This document shows, one piece after another, positions 22,421 through 37,992 of a DNA stretch of 64,000 bases. The position numbers and the translations under genes are program-made. The stretch comes from Maylandia zebra (Eukaryota; Chordata; Actinopteri; Cichliformes; Cichlidae). Each line of letters opens with the position of its first letter. Within the stretch, counting starts at the first letter, position 1. The stretch lies in NCBI RefSeq assembly GCF_041146795.1, contig NC_135177.1, forward strand, positions 22,666,560 through 22,730,559. The letters run 5' to 3'. A model generated the notes under the pieces. That model searched no databases. It had not been told where the DNA came from and saw nothing but the letters and a program-made list of their open reading frames with translations.

Positions 22421-24612
22421 GTAGGATCTGCCTTCGTAACCCAGAGTTAAAAAGATGCCTCCGGTGCTTGATAGATGTGCGACACAGAGGCAGATAGATG
22501 AGTGAAAATATTTCTGCGTGTATGTCACATGTATCCATGGAAACTGTCACAGTGCCTTTGTGTCTTCATTTTGAGTTCAGGCATGAGATCCCGAAGACGA
22601 GCAAGCAAACTCAGTTACTGCCCGTACACTGCGAGCGAACTCGCTGTTTTGCAGCAGCATGCTTCATAAAACAATCGGGTGCCTAATGTTTTTAAAAATT
22701 TACTCCAATTTGTAAAGCTTGTGCTCCACAGGCGGAAAAAGAATGTGATAAAAAGTTTTATAATATATGATAAAGAGTGGAAATAAGGATCTCCTGATAG
22801 ATGCCATGAATGAAAAATAACTTTCTACTGTAGCAAAACCCATTCAGGCACACACATGCACACACACACACACACTGACCTGGGGTCCTTTGTGTTATGA
22901 GCCAGATTAGACTGTATGCTCCAATCAGTGTAATGGGGCTGTAAGCTAGGGTGACACAAGGGAAAGAATCTGTTGTTTTGAGATTCCCCACAGCCACAGT
23001 AAGCCGCTCTTAAAAGCAATGAGATGGACCATAAGATGCATGTGTGTCTATGTGTGTGTGTGCCATGTACTGATCCGAGTGCCATGTCAGGTGTGTGTCT
23101 TATCATTCTTTGTATTTCTTTTTTCTTTTTGTTTTTAATCTCATGGCACCATTAAATCCCGAGATGCGCACTCCGTGAATGTTAACTTCATTTCTCTAAT
23201 CTGAATCTACATGAGCCCGTCTGAGATGTCACTGGGATGCTAACCTGCTGCTAATCTTGTTGTCTTAGTGCTGGTGACAGGTGTAGTAAACAGCTCTGGG
23301 CAGCCAGCTCTACTACCCACCCTTCCCTCACACACACAGACACAGGTACAACACGTAGGAAAACAGAGGGAGTGTATCTGGAGTGATCGTGAGGCATGCA
23401 TAGTGGTTGGTATAGGGCAAGAACCTGACAGTGGCAAGCCTGCAAGGCCTTGTTAGCCCCACGCACACGTCTGTGGTGCTGTCATGTGTGCTGACTCGTG
23501 GCGTGCCGTACTGAGATGTGCCGTGCCGTGGAGTGTCCTCTTCTGCTCTAGAGTAACATCATTAGGGAGCATAGTTACCGTACAATGCATGATTATATAT
23601 CAATATTTTAATCTTCATGCGTATATCCAGAATATATGATGACAAGTAATCAGGAAAGGTATTAGAAAAGACAACATTTAAAAGATTTAAATGGATGATG
23701 ACGGAGAGTGTGTGTGTGTATGTTTGTGTGTGTGGGGGGGTGCAATATAACAATACAGTCTCAAGGCAGTGGTGAAGTAGTCATAATCGTTAATGTATTT
23801 ATTCATGTTCCTGGACACCAATGTTTCATTTCTTCATGTCTTGCACACATTTTTTGTTTTTAATCTGTTTGGTGTCATGTGTAGTGATTTGTCCACATTC
23901 GGAGACTGAAGGGGTTTGTGGCAGAGGGAATCATTTCCCCGCTTATACCAGAGATCACAGTTTAAGTCAGAAACGAGACAGATATTTACAGTTAATTTGT
24001 GTCATACATTATTAATTGTCTTTAAAAGCCGAATTGATTATGTTTAGAGAAAGATCAAGGTTTGGGTTAAAGTGCATCACATCGCCCTGTTGTCTTGGTT
24101 GCCAGGGTGACAAAGCCCCGGTCCAGACTTGGGGCTGCAGACATGAAATATGCCTCCTATTAAAAAAACATTACCTTCAAAGTTGTGCCAACTGTCTTGA
24201 AAAACAATGACAATTTGTGTCCGTGAACATGAACAAATACATTACTTTTTTTGGTGACTATTTCACGTTTTGCTCTGAGACCCGGCTGACAAAGACAGAG
24301 ATAGAGGATGACAAATATTAGAGCCGTACCCTGACCTTTTCTACCATTACTCTCTCCCTCTCTCTTTCTCGTTCTCTGCCTCTTTCTGTCTGACAGGATG
24401 TGCGTTTCTGACGTACTGTGCGAGAGAGTCTGCGCTGAAAGCCCAGAGCGCTCTTCATGAGCAGAAAACACTACCAGGGGTAAGTGCACATCAACAGACA
24501 TAAATACACACACATAAACATCCCCAGATAAATCACACTTAACACTTATGTAACAATACACACAAGCTTCCATGTACATTCCTGTTGTAGCAAACATACA
24601 GACTCTGTCATC

Positions 24613-24679
<67 letters not shown>

Positions 24680-27600
24680 TGGCCTCGCATCAGTGTGCGT
24701 TTGTGTGATTGGAGGTTCAGCTCCCATTAGTAACACTGACATAACTCAGCAGCCGACAGGCGTCTTGCTGCTAAGGACAAACACTCCCTCTCGCTGGAGA
24801 CACATAGGGTACTCCGTAAGCATTATCATCTCCATTTCTCTATCTTTCTCTGTCGCTCCATCTCTCTGTCGGCTCCTGCGTTAGCCTCCGGTGATAGCTC
24901 CCGCCTAGAGAGTGTATGTAATTAATGTGGCCATTCCCCTTTGTCTCATCCCAGTCTCCCTCCGGTCGCTCCAGTGAGGGATTGTGCGCTGCACCGGGGC
25001 CGGGGTAGGACGGTGTTCATTATGGATGGGAAACTGCGAGAGCGGTGTCTGTCTCGCAGGCTCTACCTCTCTGTCACTCCCGCTCTCTCTCTCTCTCTCT
25101 CTCTCTTTTTCTTCCCTCTCTGACCTGATTTCCACTGCAGTTAAAAACAGATATTACAGTATGCGTTTTGGAGCATTTTGTATTTTTGCACACTGTGTGG
25201 CTAAAATACGAAGCGTTTAATCGAAATGGCATTTTCCCAGTTTTATCCGACTCCCAATTTCCACCATTTAGAACAGAATAGTAAGCGTGCTTCTACCATC
25301 TCTGAGGCGCTAGCATTCTCTCGAATTCTCTGTTCGTTGACTTGCTAATGATCAGAATTTCACTTCATGCACCTTCTTCCTGAGCCAGAGTGTTGATAAG
25401 ATCTGTGTGAAAAAAACTGTGGAAAAAGAGCGTGAGGAAAAGGCGTTGGGGGAAGGGAAGTGTTGTGACACACACAAGCATGAAATCTCTGCATACATAT
25501 TGCAGTCATGCATGCTTTTTTTGAACCTCTATGCAGTCACACATTCGCAGTCACCTATACAAACACACTATAGTGACAGTAATCCAATTAGAGACTGCTA
25601 AGAAGCCTGACCTTTTTTCATAATCACCTTTCTGCTGTCTGCTGTGTCTCCCTTTTCTTGTGTGCACTGCCCTTTGTCCTTTAACTCATTCTTAGTTTCT
25701 CTACATTCCTCTGTGATGTCTCTAAGCGCAAAAGGGAAATCATCTATACGGCTGACTTACAAGAACATAATTGCTGCAAATTTCCAGATAAATTGTGATA
25801 GATATTCTGGACACACAGAGGAAACATTTGCAGGGCGGATACTCATTAGCTGCAAAGATTTACTAAAGAGTCAGCATGTAACAATCAGAAGCACCACTCC
25901 CCTGAGGAAGGCTGGTGCTGAAACAAGGGTGTGGCATTCGTGGGCTGATATAGGCCTGGACTCTTCATGAAAAGCATAACTTTTTCTGCATTTGGTGTGT
26001 CTTGGTTTCCGGTTGGATCACTTATTCTGTCTAATTTGAGCCAGAAGTGTTCATAATGAAGCACTTGCAAGAATTTTAGCATGTCTGAGCTCAGTGAATT
26101 GGTTCATGAATAGCAGTAAATGAGGGGCTGACACAGTTTGTCATCAACACTTCCCTTTAGTTGAAGCACTCACAAATATTTCCATCAGCAGCCTCATTAA
26201 TCACTCTGGATGTCGTTTGGGGTTGGAATGAGGACCAAAGTGCAGCCACTGAAGTAGAGGGAAGTAACAAAAGTCGAGTCTTTAGTTTGGTTGACATAAA
26301 AAGCCCTAAAAGGGAAGTGACACGCAAATTCAAAAAAATAAACTCAAAGAGCCTGGGAATCAATCAAGAGAATATGGAAACAAGAAGGGGAAGACAGGAC
26401 TACACAAATATACACAGATGAAAACGGTCAACGATGGGTGAGGACGGTTAGGGTGGGGCAGGCGATCTAGGGGGGAAAAGACCAGAAAGTAAAACTAGTA
26501 CAAGACACAAAATTAGCATTCAGAGTAAAACAATAAACAAAAGACAAATAGGACTGAGTATGAAAGGGTACTAAACAAAAAGACAGAGACAGGAAAGCAC
26601 AGGAGGAAAAAGTCATCAAGACATAGAGAGAGAGAGAAAATGAAGAAACACTACCTAAACTAAAAACACACGAACAGACATGTATTAATCTCAAAAGAGG
26701 ACCCAAAGCCCAGTTAAAATAAATGAATCAAAATTGTCTCCAATACTAATACAGTAATGAAATCAAAACAAGAAGCACAGCTCAGTCATATTTAACAAAT
26801 ATCCAGAGCCATGACACTGGTTTGGTGACTACAGCTAACGAATGATAACATTTTAAAGCGATTAACTAAATTAAATTAAATGTCTCCATTTAATTCTATA
26901 CTTTGATGCTTGGCTTTGGTAACTTTGTATAGAGCAGCTAAGGTTTAGCTCTGCCATCACATTTCACTAACCACTGAAACCTGTGTGTCAACCCGGTCTC
27001 GTGCCAAACTGTGAAAAATCTGTTTGTTCCTGATCATGGACACAAATATTGTTGTCAGCACGACTTTGAAACTATTGTATTTCAGTGCTAAGTATATGCT
27101 TTGTGTGAAATCCAAGAAAATTTTCCATTTTTCCAAACCTATCCCAGTAGTTTAAATATCCAATTCGCTAGTTGTGCATTTCTTTATAAGTGGCGTTTGG
27201 TTACTAAAAACATTAAAGAACTCCTTGAAAGTGACAATTTGGGATCCGGCCACTTTGACCTTCCGGCGATTATTTCTCCCATTATCTCTGAAACTCTGAA
27301 AATCTCTGGCTGGCGCATCACAGTTTAAATCGCTAAACCTAACCAGGCTGTTTTTAATACCAAAAGCTATTGTATTTTAAATAGATAACATCTTAAAAAA
27401 TAAGACAAATGATTAAAAATCTGTCACATGCAAGATTCGAAACAAAGTTTCTGGTGTGACCGGTGAAATTTTGTTTTTTCTTTTAAAAGTGGAAAATATG
27501 AACTTTTTGTATCCAAACATAAATCAGTACGTCCGAGACTAGCAGAACAAAAATGTAAGGACAGGAAATCTGAGTACAGGACCACAGAAAAGCTGGAAAA

Positions 27601-30268
27601 TTCGTTTACAGAAACGCAAGTTAATAGATTAGAGCTTGTGACTGTTTCGGGAACTGCCGTGAGACTGCGTTGCGCATGTCTCCCTTCTCCCTCGTCTCCG
27701 TTCCCTTGCCTATATTGACTTCTTTGACGGGATTTAGAAATGACTTAAGAAGATTTTTCACTCTCTTTCACACATCCTCCCTTTGTCCCATTCTTTTCTC
27801 TCCTTAAGAAATGCTTTTTCATCTCTTCCGTATTCTTCCTTTTATTTCCCCAGACCTGCCATATGCTTTCTCTCTCATTCAATTTCATCTCCGCACCCCC
27901 CCACTCTCAAATCCCCTCTGTCCTGTGTTCAACTCCTCCTCCTGACGTCTTCCAGTTTCTCTACAGCAGTAGAATATTACACTAGCCTGAACCCTTTCAT
28001 TTCATGGTATTCCTCTCTCATCCCTCCTTTTCCCTCCCTGCTGTCTTTTACTCATTTTTTTCTCTCACTGCACACTAGCGCTTCCTCCTCGGATTCTCAT
28101 TTCACAGTCATTAATGGTAACCCTTCTAAGTCCTCCTTCTCTCACGCGCGCGCCATCTCCCTCCTCCACCCTCCCCCTCGCAGTTCCTCTACCCCTCGTC
28201 TCATTTCCCCTCCTCTTGATTAGTTGACCCCTTTGACCGTTTCACCCCCCCCCCCCCCCCCCCCCCCCCCCTCCCCTACTCTTCTTCTTTGCCGGCTCTA
28301 TTTGTTAAGCTTTGTGATGAATTTATCACAAACTCATTTTCATAGTCAGATTCTAAGCTCCCTGTGAGGCACGAGGGCTGAGGTCTGTGTGTATATGTGT
28401 GTATGCGTGTGAATCTCGGGATCACTCTAAACTGCAGGCGGCGGAGGAACGTCGGGCACCTCATACAACTTTAATTGAGCTGTAGCATCACACACTCTGA
28501 TGTGTTGCTTTTACACCCACGGCCTAGCAATTAAACGTTCGATGACAAGTCCAACGCTACAGAGTGTTACTGCTCCTGCCTGCCACTCACCGATGGGATT
28601 TAATGCTCTGATCAGCCAGTAGAGAAATGAAAAGAAGAAGAGAAATGCATAGAGGTGTGCTCTATAGTTTCAGCAAGGGGCGATAGACTGTCAGACGGAG
28701 TAAGAAGAAAAAGTGCAGAGGGATTGAGAGAGGGAGATACGAACAGATGGCCTTATCAGAGTGTCCTGCGCCTTGTGTTTAATTTGGACACAGAGGGAAT
28801 GAGAAGCGACGAGGGAGCATGACAAGAAGAGAGCGAGAGGGAGGGAGCAAGATAGTACATGATATTTGTCACAGTAGCAGAAATTTAACAGTGGAACCAC
28901 TGTGGAACCACCTGCTGTAGCACACAGATGTTTTGGTGTATTAGATGTGGTGCAAAGATTCCCTCTGGGATACATCCATGTGAAAGCGCTTATGTTTATC
29001 CGCCACATATTAGCATTTGTTTTCACATGAAGATTAAATTCATATGTGCATGCAGGGGTTTCCTCATTATTCCCAAATGCAAATAATATAAATATTTAGT
29101 GTCGTAAAAGCCTGCCCCCACAGATGTATTCCTGGTCTTATTTTGTAGATATCTTATTAAAGGTGTCTCATTCAAGGAACCACTTTTACTTCTGCAAAAA
29201 GAGCCATACTGTAGTGGATGCTCGATTTTAAAGGCTAAAATATATCAAATCAACAGCCGAGAAATTATTCTATCAAAGCAGCCAAATAAATTCCACAAAA
29301 TAGCTTAAATAAAGTAGACAAGCTGAAATGAATTCATACAATAGTAAGACAAAACCTCAGTACATATATTTCATGGATTTATTTAAGTTAAAAGCTTTGA
29401 TGATCCACAGAAATACACTGTTGGCTGGCTTTGCAGCTAGTGTGGGTCTTGTTATTTCAGAGAGATTGTAGCACTTGGGTGATACCATGTGTCCGAGGTC
29501 AGAGGTGAAGGCTCAGCTTCCAGTGAACAAATCCAGGATAACCATTAGAAGGACATGTCATCCCCAAAGAGTGTGTGGACCACTGCAATCTAGCACAATG
29601 CACAGGCGACATTTTGGATACATATTCTTCTCTCCTTAATAATAATTATGCCTGCAGTCAGAATATTTCTACAGTATAATTAGTTTGACATGTTGATTTG
29701 TTGCCTGGTTATATAATTTTTTTCTCACATCTTTTCTTTCATTTTTGACAGTTTTTTATGTAAGTTAAAAAGCTTGTATTTCTTGTACATTCATTGGAGA
29801 CACTAACAGACACACAGCTCAGTCATAGTTTGCTTACACGTACACCGGTAAAAGACACTGTCATACACACAGGCACACTCGTGCTCATGCAAACATCAAA
29901 TTTAGAGTATCCTTGTTTCATCCTAATCCCTCATGCATCTCTCCCTCCCTCTGTCGCTGTTCATCAGGCCACACTTCCCTCCCAGCCTGGCTAGATTTTA
30001 ACCTCGTATCTCCCTCTGCTCTCCATCTATCGCTCTATCTCTCTGCAGCCCTACTGCTGCTGTATTTCCTCCCATATCTCTCCTCTTATCTGCTTCTTTT
30101 GTTCTTTGTTGTCGATATCTCTCTCTCCATTTAATCTGCACGCTCTCTTCTCTTTGTGTTTATCGCTCCCTTCATCTTTGTGCTACTTCAAACACAACTG
30201 TTTGTACACACACATACGTCTACCTGCTTGCACACACCCACACACACATACACACACACACACACACC

Positions 30269-30316
<48 letters not shown>

Positions 30317-30465
30317 CTGTTTGGTCACGCCGACATCCGCAGATCTCAATGTAGGTGAAATTAAAGTGTGATAAGATAAGCAGCTTACCAGGTGTGTGTT
30401 GTCATGCTTCACTGCTCTCAAGGCAGCACTCTGCTCCCTGTTTTTTGATTAGAGCCAAACTGAAG

Positions 30466-30505
<40 letters not shown>

Positions 30506-32097
30506 TACACGATGTACTTTCTGTGACACACTGAATGTCTAATGAATTATTATAAAGCCAGAAGAAGCACCACCAGTACTTAACAAAAGAGATACTACAG
30601 AGGAGTAGAATAAAAAGTAGAATAAAAGTTTGTAGTGGTGATATTGATTAAATACATTTAGTCTGACACTGAGCACTGATCCAGCTTTTTTCATTTCCGA
30701 TATGACACAGTTACCTTGGCTTTCGGTTTCTACTGATAATGAGCACTGATCCGATACCAGCCTTAAATTAATAAGCTGTAATCCTCACTGTGAGGAAGAG
30801 ACTAGGAATCCTTCCTTTATTCATAAAATAACATCAGGCTATACTTAAACATTTTTTTCTCAACAAAAGAACAGTCCAAGACTGTAAATGTTGACTCACT
30901 TCATCAAAGTTAGCAGTGAAGTAAAAGAAAAAAACTTTTTCAAACACACAAAGAAAATCTGTTAGTGTAGCAGTGTGAAATCCCTCCAAACTCTGAACGC
31001 TTTGCTGTTACTTTCCCCCATTCCCCACATTAGGTCTCACACTAACAAACAGTGTGCTGCTGCGTCATGCATGAGCTGGAAATCAGAACAACAGAGAACT
31101 GATGTGAACAGCACGATGCACCGGTGCATCGCTGGTTGTTTTAGAGTTAATGCTGGATCTTGGAAAAGTGTTGGGATTTTACTAATTCTGTGAGGTCTAA
31201 GCTCTCGCTGGCACCCCTAAACTTATGTTGTGGAGAAATACAGAACAAAAACATGGTTTGTCAGGTGTCAGTCATAATGACACTGGCAGGGTTATAAGCA
31301 ATATGCTGTTTGATGGTGTAAATTTAACTACAGTATTTTCAGGGTTAAGGCTTGATCCTGGAAACACGTCTATAGCTGCTAAGCATTTTATTAAGTCAAA
31401 TCAAAAATCAAAACCGTGGAAACTGAACTGACTTCCACAACATCCTGTGTATGTATAGTATTGATGAGATCAGACACAGATGGTTAGACGGTGCAGAAAC
31501 AGCAGCCTCTTCTTAATAATTAGTGTCACTTCATTCTTTTAAGGGCAGCCCAAGAAAAAGAACCAACATTGGAAATATCACCATAAATAATCGCTTTTCC
31601 CTTTAAGTATGTCAGTAGTGTGCCTGGGAAGATAGATGCGATCTCTTCAGGTATACATCAACCACTACTTTTAGTTGATGTTTATCAGATCCACTTAGAA
31701 TGTGTCCATGTTGTGTACGTCCTGTGTGTGTTTCCATGTGGAATCTAAGATGCTTGGCAGACAGCCTCCCTGTGGGGCAAAGCTATGATGAGCAATTATC
31801 CACTAGGGCGACTTTGTAGGCTAATTTAGCATATTTATGTGGTCAGCAGCACTGTTTACTATTCCCCTTCACTGCTTACTGCTACACTTTCAATTTAGAA
31901 CAGACCCCAAATCTCTCTCTTTCTCAGTTTCTCTCTCTCTTTCTATATTTCCTCTCTGTCTCTCCCTCCTCTCCCTCTATCTCTCCCCTCCTGATGGGGT
32001 TTGTGATGTGTATCGCTTACCCCCTCCCTCGTGCTGTTTCTCTATTTTTATCCTCGCTGTGTGTGGGATGGGAAGGGAGTAGAGGGACAGGTGTAAA

Positions 32098-32182
<85 letters not shown>

Positions 32183-32309
32183 AAGAAGTAGACAAAAAGA
32201 GGAGGAGCTGGAGAGAGTGATGCAGAGGGGATATGCAGAGCAGAAGGGTGTTTGTGAGGGGAGGGATTTGGCTTGTTTGTTTAAAACAAAAGTCTTTGCT
32301 CTGTGCATG

Positions 32310-32343
<34 letters not shown>

Positions 32344-35300
32344 TAAGTGTGCATGTGGGTACATTTTTGCATGAAACATGGGCAGAGAAAAAGTGCCTGC
32401 CTCATATTTCACAACAAAAATGAGGCAGAATCTCATCATAGCCTAATAAAAACCTGACCCTGGAGAGCGCCTGCCTCTTTAAGACCTAACACACATACAC
32501 ACACATGCACACATACTCCAACACACACTGTTGTTTATACATGACTCCAGAGGACATTACAATGACTTACATTCATTTCCTAGAGACTTACCTTAACCTT
32601 AAGCTAGTGCTGGGTGGTATGAAATATGTATGGTCGTTTTTAAGATTCTGGTGGTTTCGTTTTATGTCACAGTATTGTTATTATTAGTATTATTTTTGCC
32701 TATGAGCTTACACACAGACTTTAATGTCAGCATAAAAAAGAAATAATACCTAAAATAAAACCACACAACCATAAGCAATAAATGTTCTAATCTTAGGCTC
32801 TGCTAATGAAAATCATTGGCACATGGCTATAGAGGCTGCTTTCTGTGATTTACCAGTGTAAACAGATTTTGGTCCTCATAAGTACTACCTGAACAAAATA
32901 AACACAGAAGGACCTTCATGTGTTGGCCTGTTTGTAAAATGATATTTGTGTGGATGGATGATTACCAGGCCGTGTGTCTCTCAGATGCTGAACTCTAAAG
33001 TAGCAGTAAAGTTGAGTCCATATCACACACCATCTGCTTTGTAAAGCCAGACAGCTTTGTCACAGCCTTGTGTCCACGTTCACTGAATGAAAAGACCTGA
33101 GTTGTAATTTTGTGAAGTTTGCTTCAAAACTTGCACAAGCACAGCTTTTTTGTAGCTATTTAAATCTTGGGTTCACACATTGGCTTATTGTAAACTGCCC
33201 ACTGACACTAAAATCCTCATATTTAAAATAGAGAACTGTTTTTTCCTGGCTGAAAGTGGCCCTTTAGGGCGGCTATGCAAGTAAGCATGATGTGTCAAGG
33301 CAATATATTAAAGGTGCATATAGAAAAATATATTTATCCATCCATCCATCTGTTTTCTTCCACTCATCCAATTCAGGTTTGCAGGCATAATAAATTTATA
33401 CTTGAGTAAATTCCCTCCACTTAAAAAAAGACTTTGCTTGGGGGGAAGGCCAAAACCTCTTTAGTGAGCAGAAACCTTTACAAAATAAGATAGATGTTCC
33501 ACGTTAATGCAGATAGAAACTGGAAATAAATTTGACTGATTATTGCAAGCTTACAAGAGGATTATCTTTCCCATTTGAATAAAACAAATGCATTTCAGAG
33601 TAGAAAACAATTGTCAGAAATCAGAGTATGCGAGGATCACTTAAATGCGGTGACCTTAGCAGATCTCAGCATTTGTTCTTGGATCGGGCTTTCATCAGTG
33701 ATCACCCCTTTTTTTTTTACTTGAATTAATTTACTCTTCCTAACACTCCGTCTTGCATAGATTTTCATGGCATGGCATGCTTTGGCATGAGTTGGCATCT
33801 TTTATTTTGTCCATGTCCATGTGAGGCTGTCTTTCTCAAAGCTACAGCTTGCAATCCAGACATGGTGTCTCAGCATGTAATATTTATGTGTCTATACTGA
33901 GGCGGACGTATAGAACAGGACCATGCCGGGGGGGGTGAATGAATGTGTGAATTTGTGTGAATGAAAGGGGAGGTTAAGCGGAGTGGAGGAGGGCCGTGAA
34001 GAGGTTTGGCATGAATAGGGGTGTATAGACGGGGAGGGGGGAAGGGTGAGACAGGGGAGGAGTAGAGGAGTTCGGGTTAGAGAGAAGGAGGAAACAAGAC
34101 AAGAGTTTCCCATAATGAGCGTGGAGGAAGGGGCAGGCGGGTGGTGTGCAGAAGAAAGGGCTTTTTCTGGGTGGTGGAGGAGTGGGAGGGAGTCAGGGCG
34201 CACTTCTGTCAATTTAAACAGAGACATCTGTCAGAGGGGGCCACTGGTGTGTGTCTGAATATGTGTGTATGTGATTAGGCAGGCAAGGGGATGACAGGAC
34301 TTTGGTTGCACCTGGGGTATGACCTCCGCTCTGAGGTCCCCCCTCTAGCCACACTCCAACTTCGTATCTGAATAATGGCCATTTTCCTCTGACCACAGGG
34401 CAATACTGGAGCTTTAAGTGACCACATTACACAAACGTAAATCACCACACTTAATAATGCTGCGTTCAACAACAGAAAACAATGGGAACAGGACAACAAG
34501 CCTCATACGGGAGACAGAGAAAACTGGGCTCCGGGTTTTGCTTTTAGTTCAGCGACCGTGGTTGTGATTTAGTGCTATATAAATAAAACTGAATTGAATT
34601 ACTTAACTAATTTCCTGTGACAGCCTGGTCTAAGGCACTTAAAAATTGTTCATAAAGTATGAACAAATTCCGCTATGAAAATATTGATAAAACACTGATT
34701 TGTGTGTGATATGTTCATACACATGATTTACACACAGATTTTTGGATACGCGCTGTTAGTAAATGTGGTGTGAAAATGAGGCTGTTGTGCCTTATTTAAC
34801 AGAAATCTATGCTTTTTTCTGCTGTTTCTGACAATTTGAGGTCAGACAAAAATGTCTTTGTAGATTGAGTAGATTAAATTCCAATTAACAAAAGTAGTTA
34901 ACAAAAATTATTTTATTACCATGCTGGTGATTTCACTTTGGTTCTAGCTGAAATCTCTTTAGGGAATCCAAAAATGTATATGTGCAAAAAAAAAAAAACA
35001 ACAGCCATGAAATACTAGTTGGTTGACTGACTTTTAAAAGTACTGCAGTAGTAACTTGTTGATTATAAGATATTTCTTAGTCACCTGCTTTAGCCAGGCC
35101 TGAGATAGAGCTGTGCCTTCATATAAATATAAACAAGCCACATTTTAGTAAACTACTCATTTACATACAGTCCCTGGACCACATCATATGAAGCTGCACA
35201 CTATTCAGATACCATATAGACACAAAACAAAGAACACAAACAAAAGACAAATACATAAAATACAATCATACTAAATTAAATATGATCACAGTTCTGGTTT

Positions 35301-37951
35301 GCTATAAGCCTTTGTGGAACATGTAGAATGTTCCTTTGTTATAACTGGTAAGCTATTCCAATATTTACTTCTGTTCACTGATAGCACAGTTTGTCCAAAC
35401 GTGGTTTTGCCTAGAGGCACCTCGCAGTGAGTTCTTTGTATAATAAATTCATTTATACAAGGTGGGGAGGGCATTTAAATTCTTATATATAAAAAAGGCT
35501 CTGTTTTTTTTATTTCTCAAAGCTGGAAACCTTTTGTTCTTTCAAAAATGTCCCAGAAAGTAAATTTAAAATGACCTTTTATCAAGCTTTTTTATGGCTT
35601 TAATGAAAAGTGATCCCGTTGAGGGTCGTTCCACAGACTCTTCAGCATGTAAAAAAAAATTCACTGAAGAATGAAGAATATAGAGGGAATTTAGAACATT
35701 TTACATTTAGAAAAATATAGGTTTGGATTAGCTTGAAATGTAACCTTCAGGGTTATACACTGCTTATGTTAAATTCTATCAACATTATTTAATCAAAATG
35801 AGTAAAATCCTTTCTCTATTTACCCCGAAGCAACCGAGCTATTTTAGCAACGACTATGACTCAGTGGAATTATTTATTATATAATTATATTTTATGGAGG
35901 AATACATTTTAAATTTGTTTTTGTAATTTCACTCAAGTTTCCTGTACCAATAAAATGATATTTATTTAGTCAGTTACAGTTAGTTAACTGAGAAAAAAAG
36001 TATATTTGAATAAAATGTGCATTACACTATGCTAGTATCACTTTAACACAAAATATTAATAGTAATAGTGTGAGCAACAGCAAATTTTAGTTTTGTTTCA
36101 AGTTTTTGGGTCAGGATTGGATGGTTTCCCTTTATTACTACTTTGTTACATGTTTCCATTACATCTTTCAAAAAGACTATTTAAAATATTTTGTGGAGAA
36201 ACACTTAAAATAATGAAATAAATGAAAAACTATTATGGGATTATTAATGGCCCCACACAACTTTATTTTTCATATAAAAAGTTTGAAACGTTGTAAAAGA
36301 AGAATATGAATTAAAGAGATTTGTTATACAAGCGATAAAGTGAAAAAAGGCTAAAGCGGTATACCTTTTAAAATTTAAAGTGTAAACTATGAATTGTTTT
36401 CCAAGAAAGAGAAGTTTAAAAAAAACAATTTCATACATCTATTTTATTCCTGTGACATGCAAAAAAGCTAAATCATCACCAGTCAGTGTGGTGTTTTTAG
36501 TTCTGTTAGGCTGTTATGTGAACACACAAGTCATTTACATGTTTTTCTTGCTTTAATTTTCTGGGATCCTGCCTCATGCTGTAACTATCTGAGCATTCAA
36601 GAACGTGTCGCTGGCTCCGTGTTGAATGTAATCTCAGTGAATATGAGATTTTTGCAATCATGAATTTCTATGGCTCTGAGCAGCCTTTTTAATTCAGCCG
36701 TTCGTTTCTCAAAAGACTTACACTCCCTAAAATAGAAAGAAGGTCCAAGTGCATAGGTCTAGCAGTTATCCGCTATAGTGCTGTTGGATTATGTTGGACT
36801 AAATCCAGAGGATCAAATTTCAGTGAGTGCTCCACTGCTGCATGCAGAATGTTCTCATTGGGGTTTGACAAAAACAGCATATAATATTATAGGGATCAAC
36901 AGGGTAGTTAGTTCTGCTTTATGGATGGTTTGGTGTCATTACTATGGAGCCTGATAAAGAGAAAAAGAGAACGAGAAAGAAAAGAGAATATGTTGCTAAT
37001 CCGAGAGGCTGGTGAAGGGTTAACTGCCACACAGAGTATTGAGTGGAGAAGAAGGAGGGCGGACTTCTCAGGTGTGAAGAAGAGAATGAGGGAGAGACAG
37101 AGGGAGGAGGGATGAGAGCAGGGGGATGGGCCGCTCAGGAGCTTGTATTGTGGTTGCAGGCCCCCGTTACCAGGCAACGGAGCTGAGCTGAGATGCCAGG
37201 TTGCTAGGTAACCTGAGGGATGCAAAGCCTAACGTGGTGTGATAGAGAGACGAGGTGGGGTGGAGCTGTGCTGCCGAGCTGCTCCACCTCAGCGCTCACT
37301 GTATCTGTTTCTCGCGTTTCAGTGTCTTCATCCAGCTGTGAATGAGAGGTGTGAGCCAGGGTGTCACATTTACCATATCCTACATGTGACACCCCGGGGT
37401 GGCTATGCATGGAACCATAACCGGCCACATGTAGTGAAAGCGAAGCTGATGTCTATGCGATTTCCTTACATTTTGGACCATCTTTCACTGTTGAGTAACA
37501 GTAAAATATTTTAAGACTATTACAGCAAGTAGAATTTTTGTCACAGTCCTGATGATTTTCCTCGGAAAAGTGAAAACTTGGTTAGCATGGAGTATTTTAA
37601 TATCACTTAAAATTAGGGCTTGATTATGACAAAAATTAGAATCACAATTCATTAGCAAGGACCGCAAAACTGAAGGTAAATGAAAAAAAGGGGCCCACAA
37701 GTCAATCTATGCTTTGTGTTGGTCCCAAGTCTGGAAAAATGAGGAGGGATGTGTCAGGAAGGGCAAAGGGCATCAAATCTTTGCAAAAATCAAATATGCA
37801 GATCACCATAATTCCACACTTGATCAGTCCAGACCTCGATGGAAGCAGGTTATGAAGAAGAAAAAGAATAGCAAAGATGATAGATGAATTACAAGGCCTC
37901 AGTGAGGGTCCGGAGCAGCGTGTGGGCCCGGCTAAGCCCTCTGATATCTGT

Positions 37952-37992
<41 letters not shown>

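Noticed and set aside
23700..23745. GT-rich and G-run patch
   Set aside because: Short simple sequence of no special position.
25870..25975. CCTGAGGAAGGCTGGTGCTG text resembling a LINE-derived motif
   Set aside because: Only a short stretch resembles the common fish element wording; too little to call.
31977..32405. 142-residue open frame
   Set aside because: Its core is a Thr-His repeat produced by the (GT)40 array.
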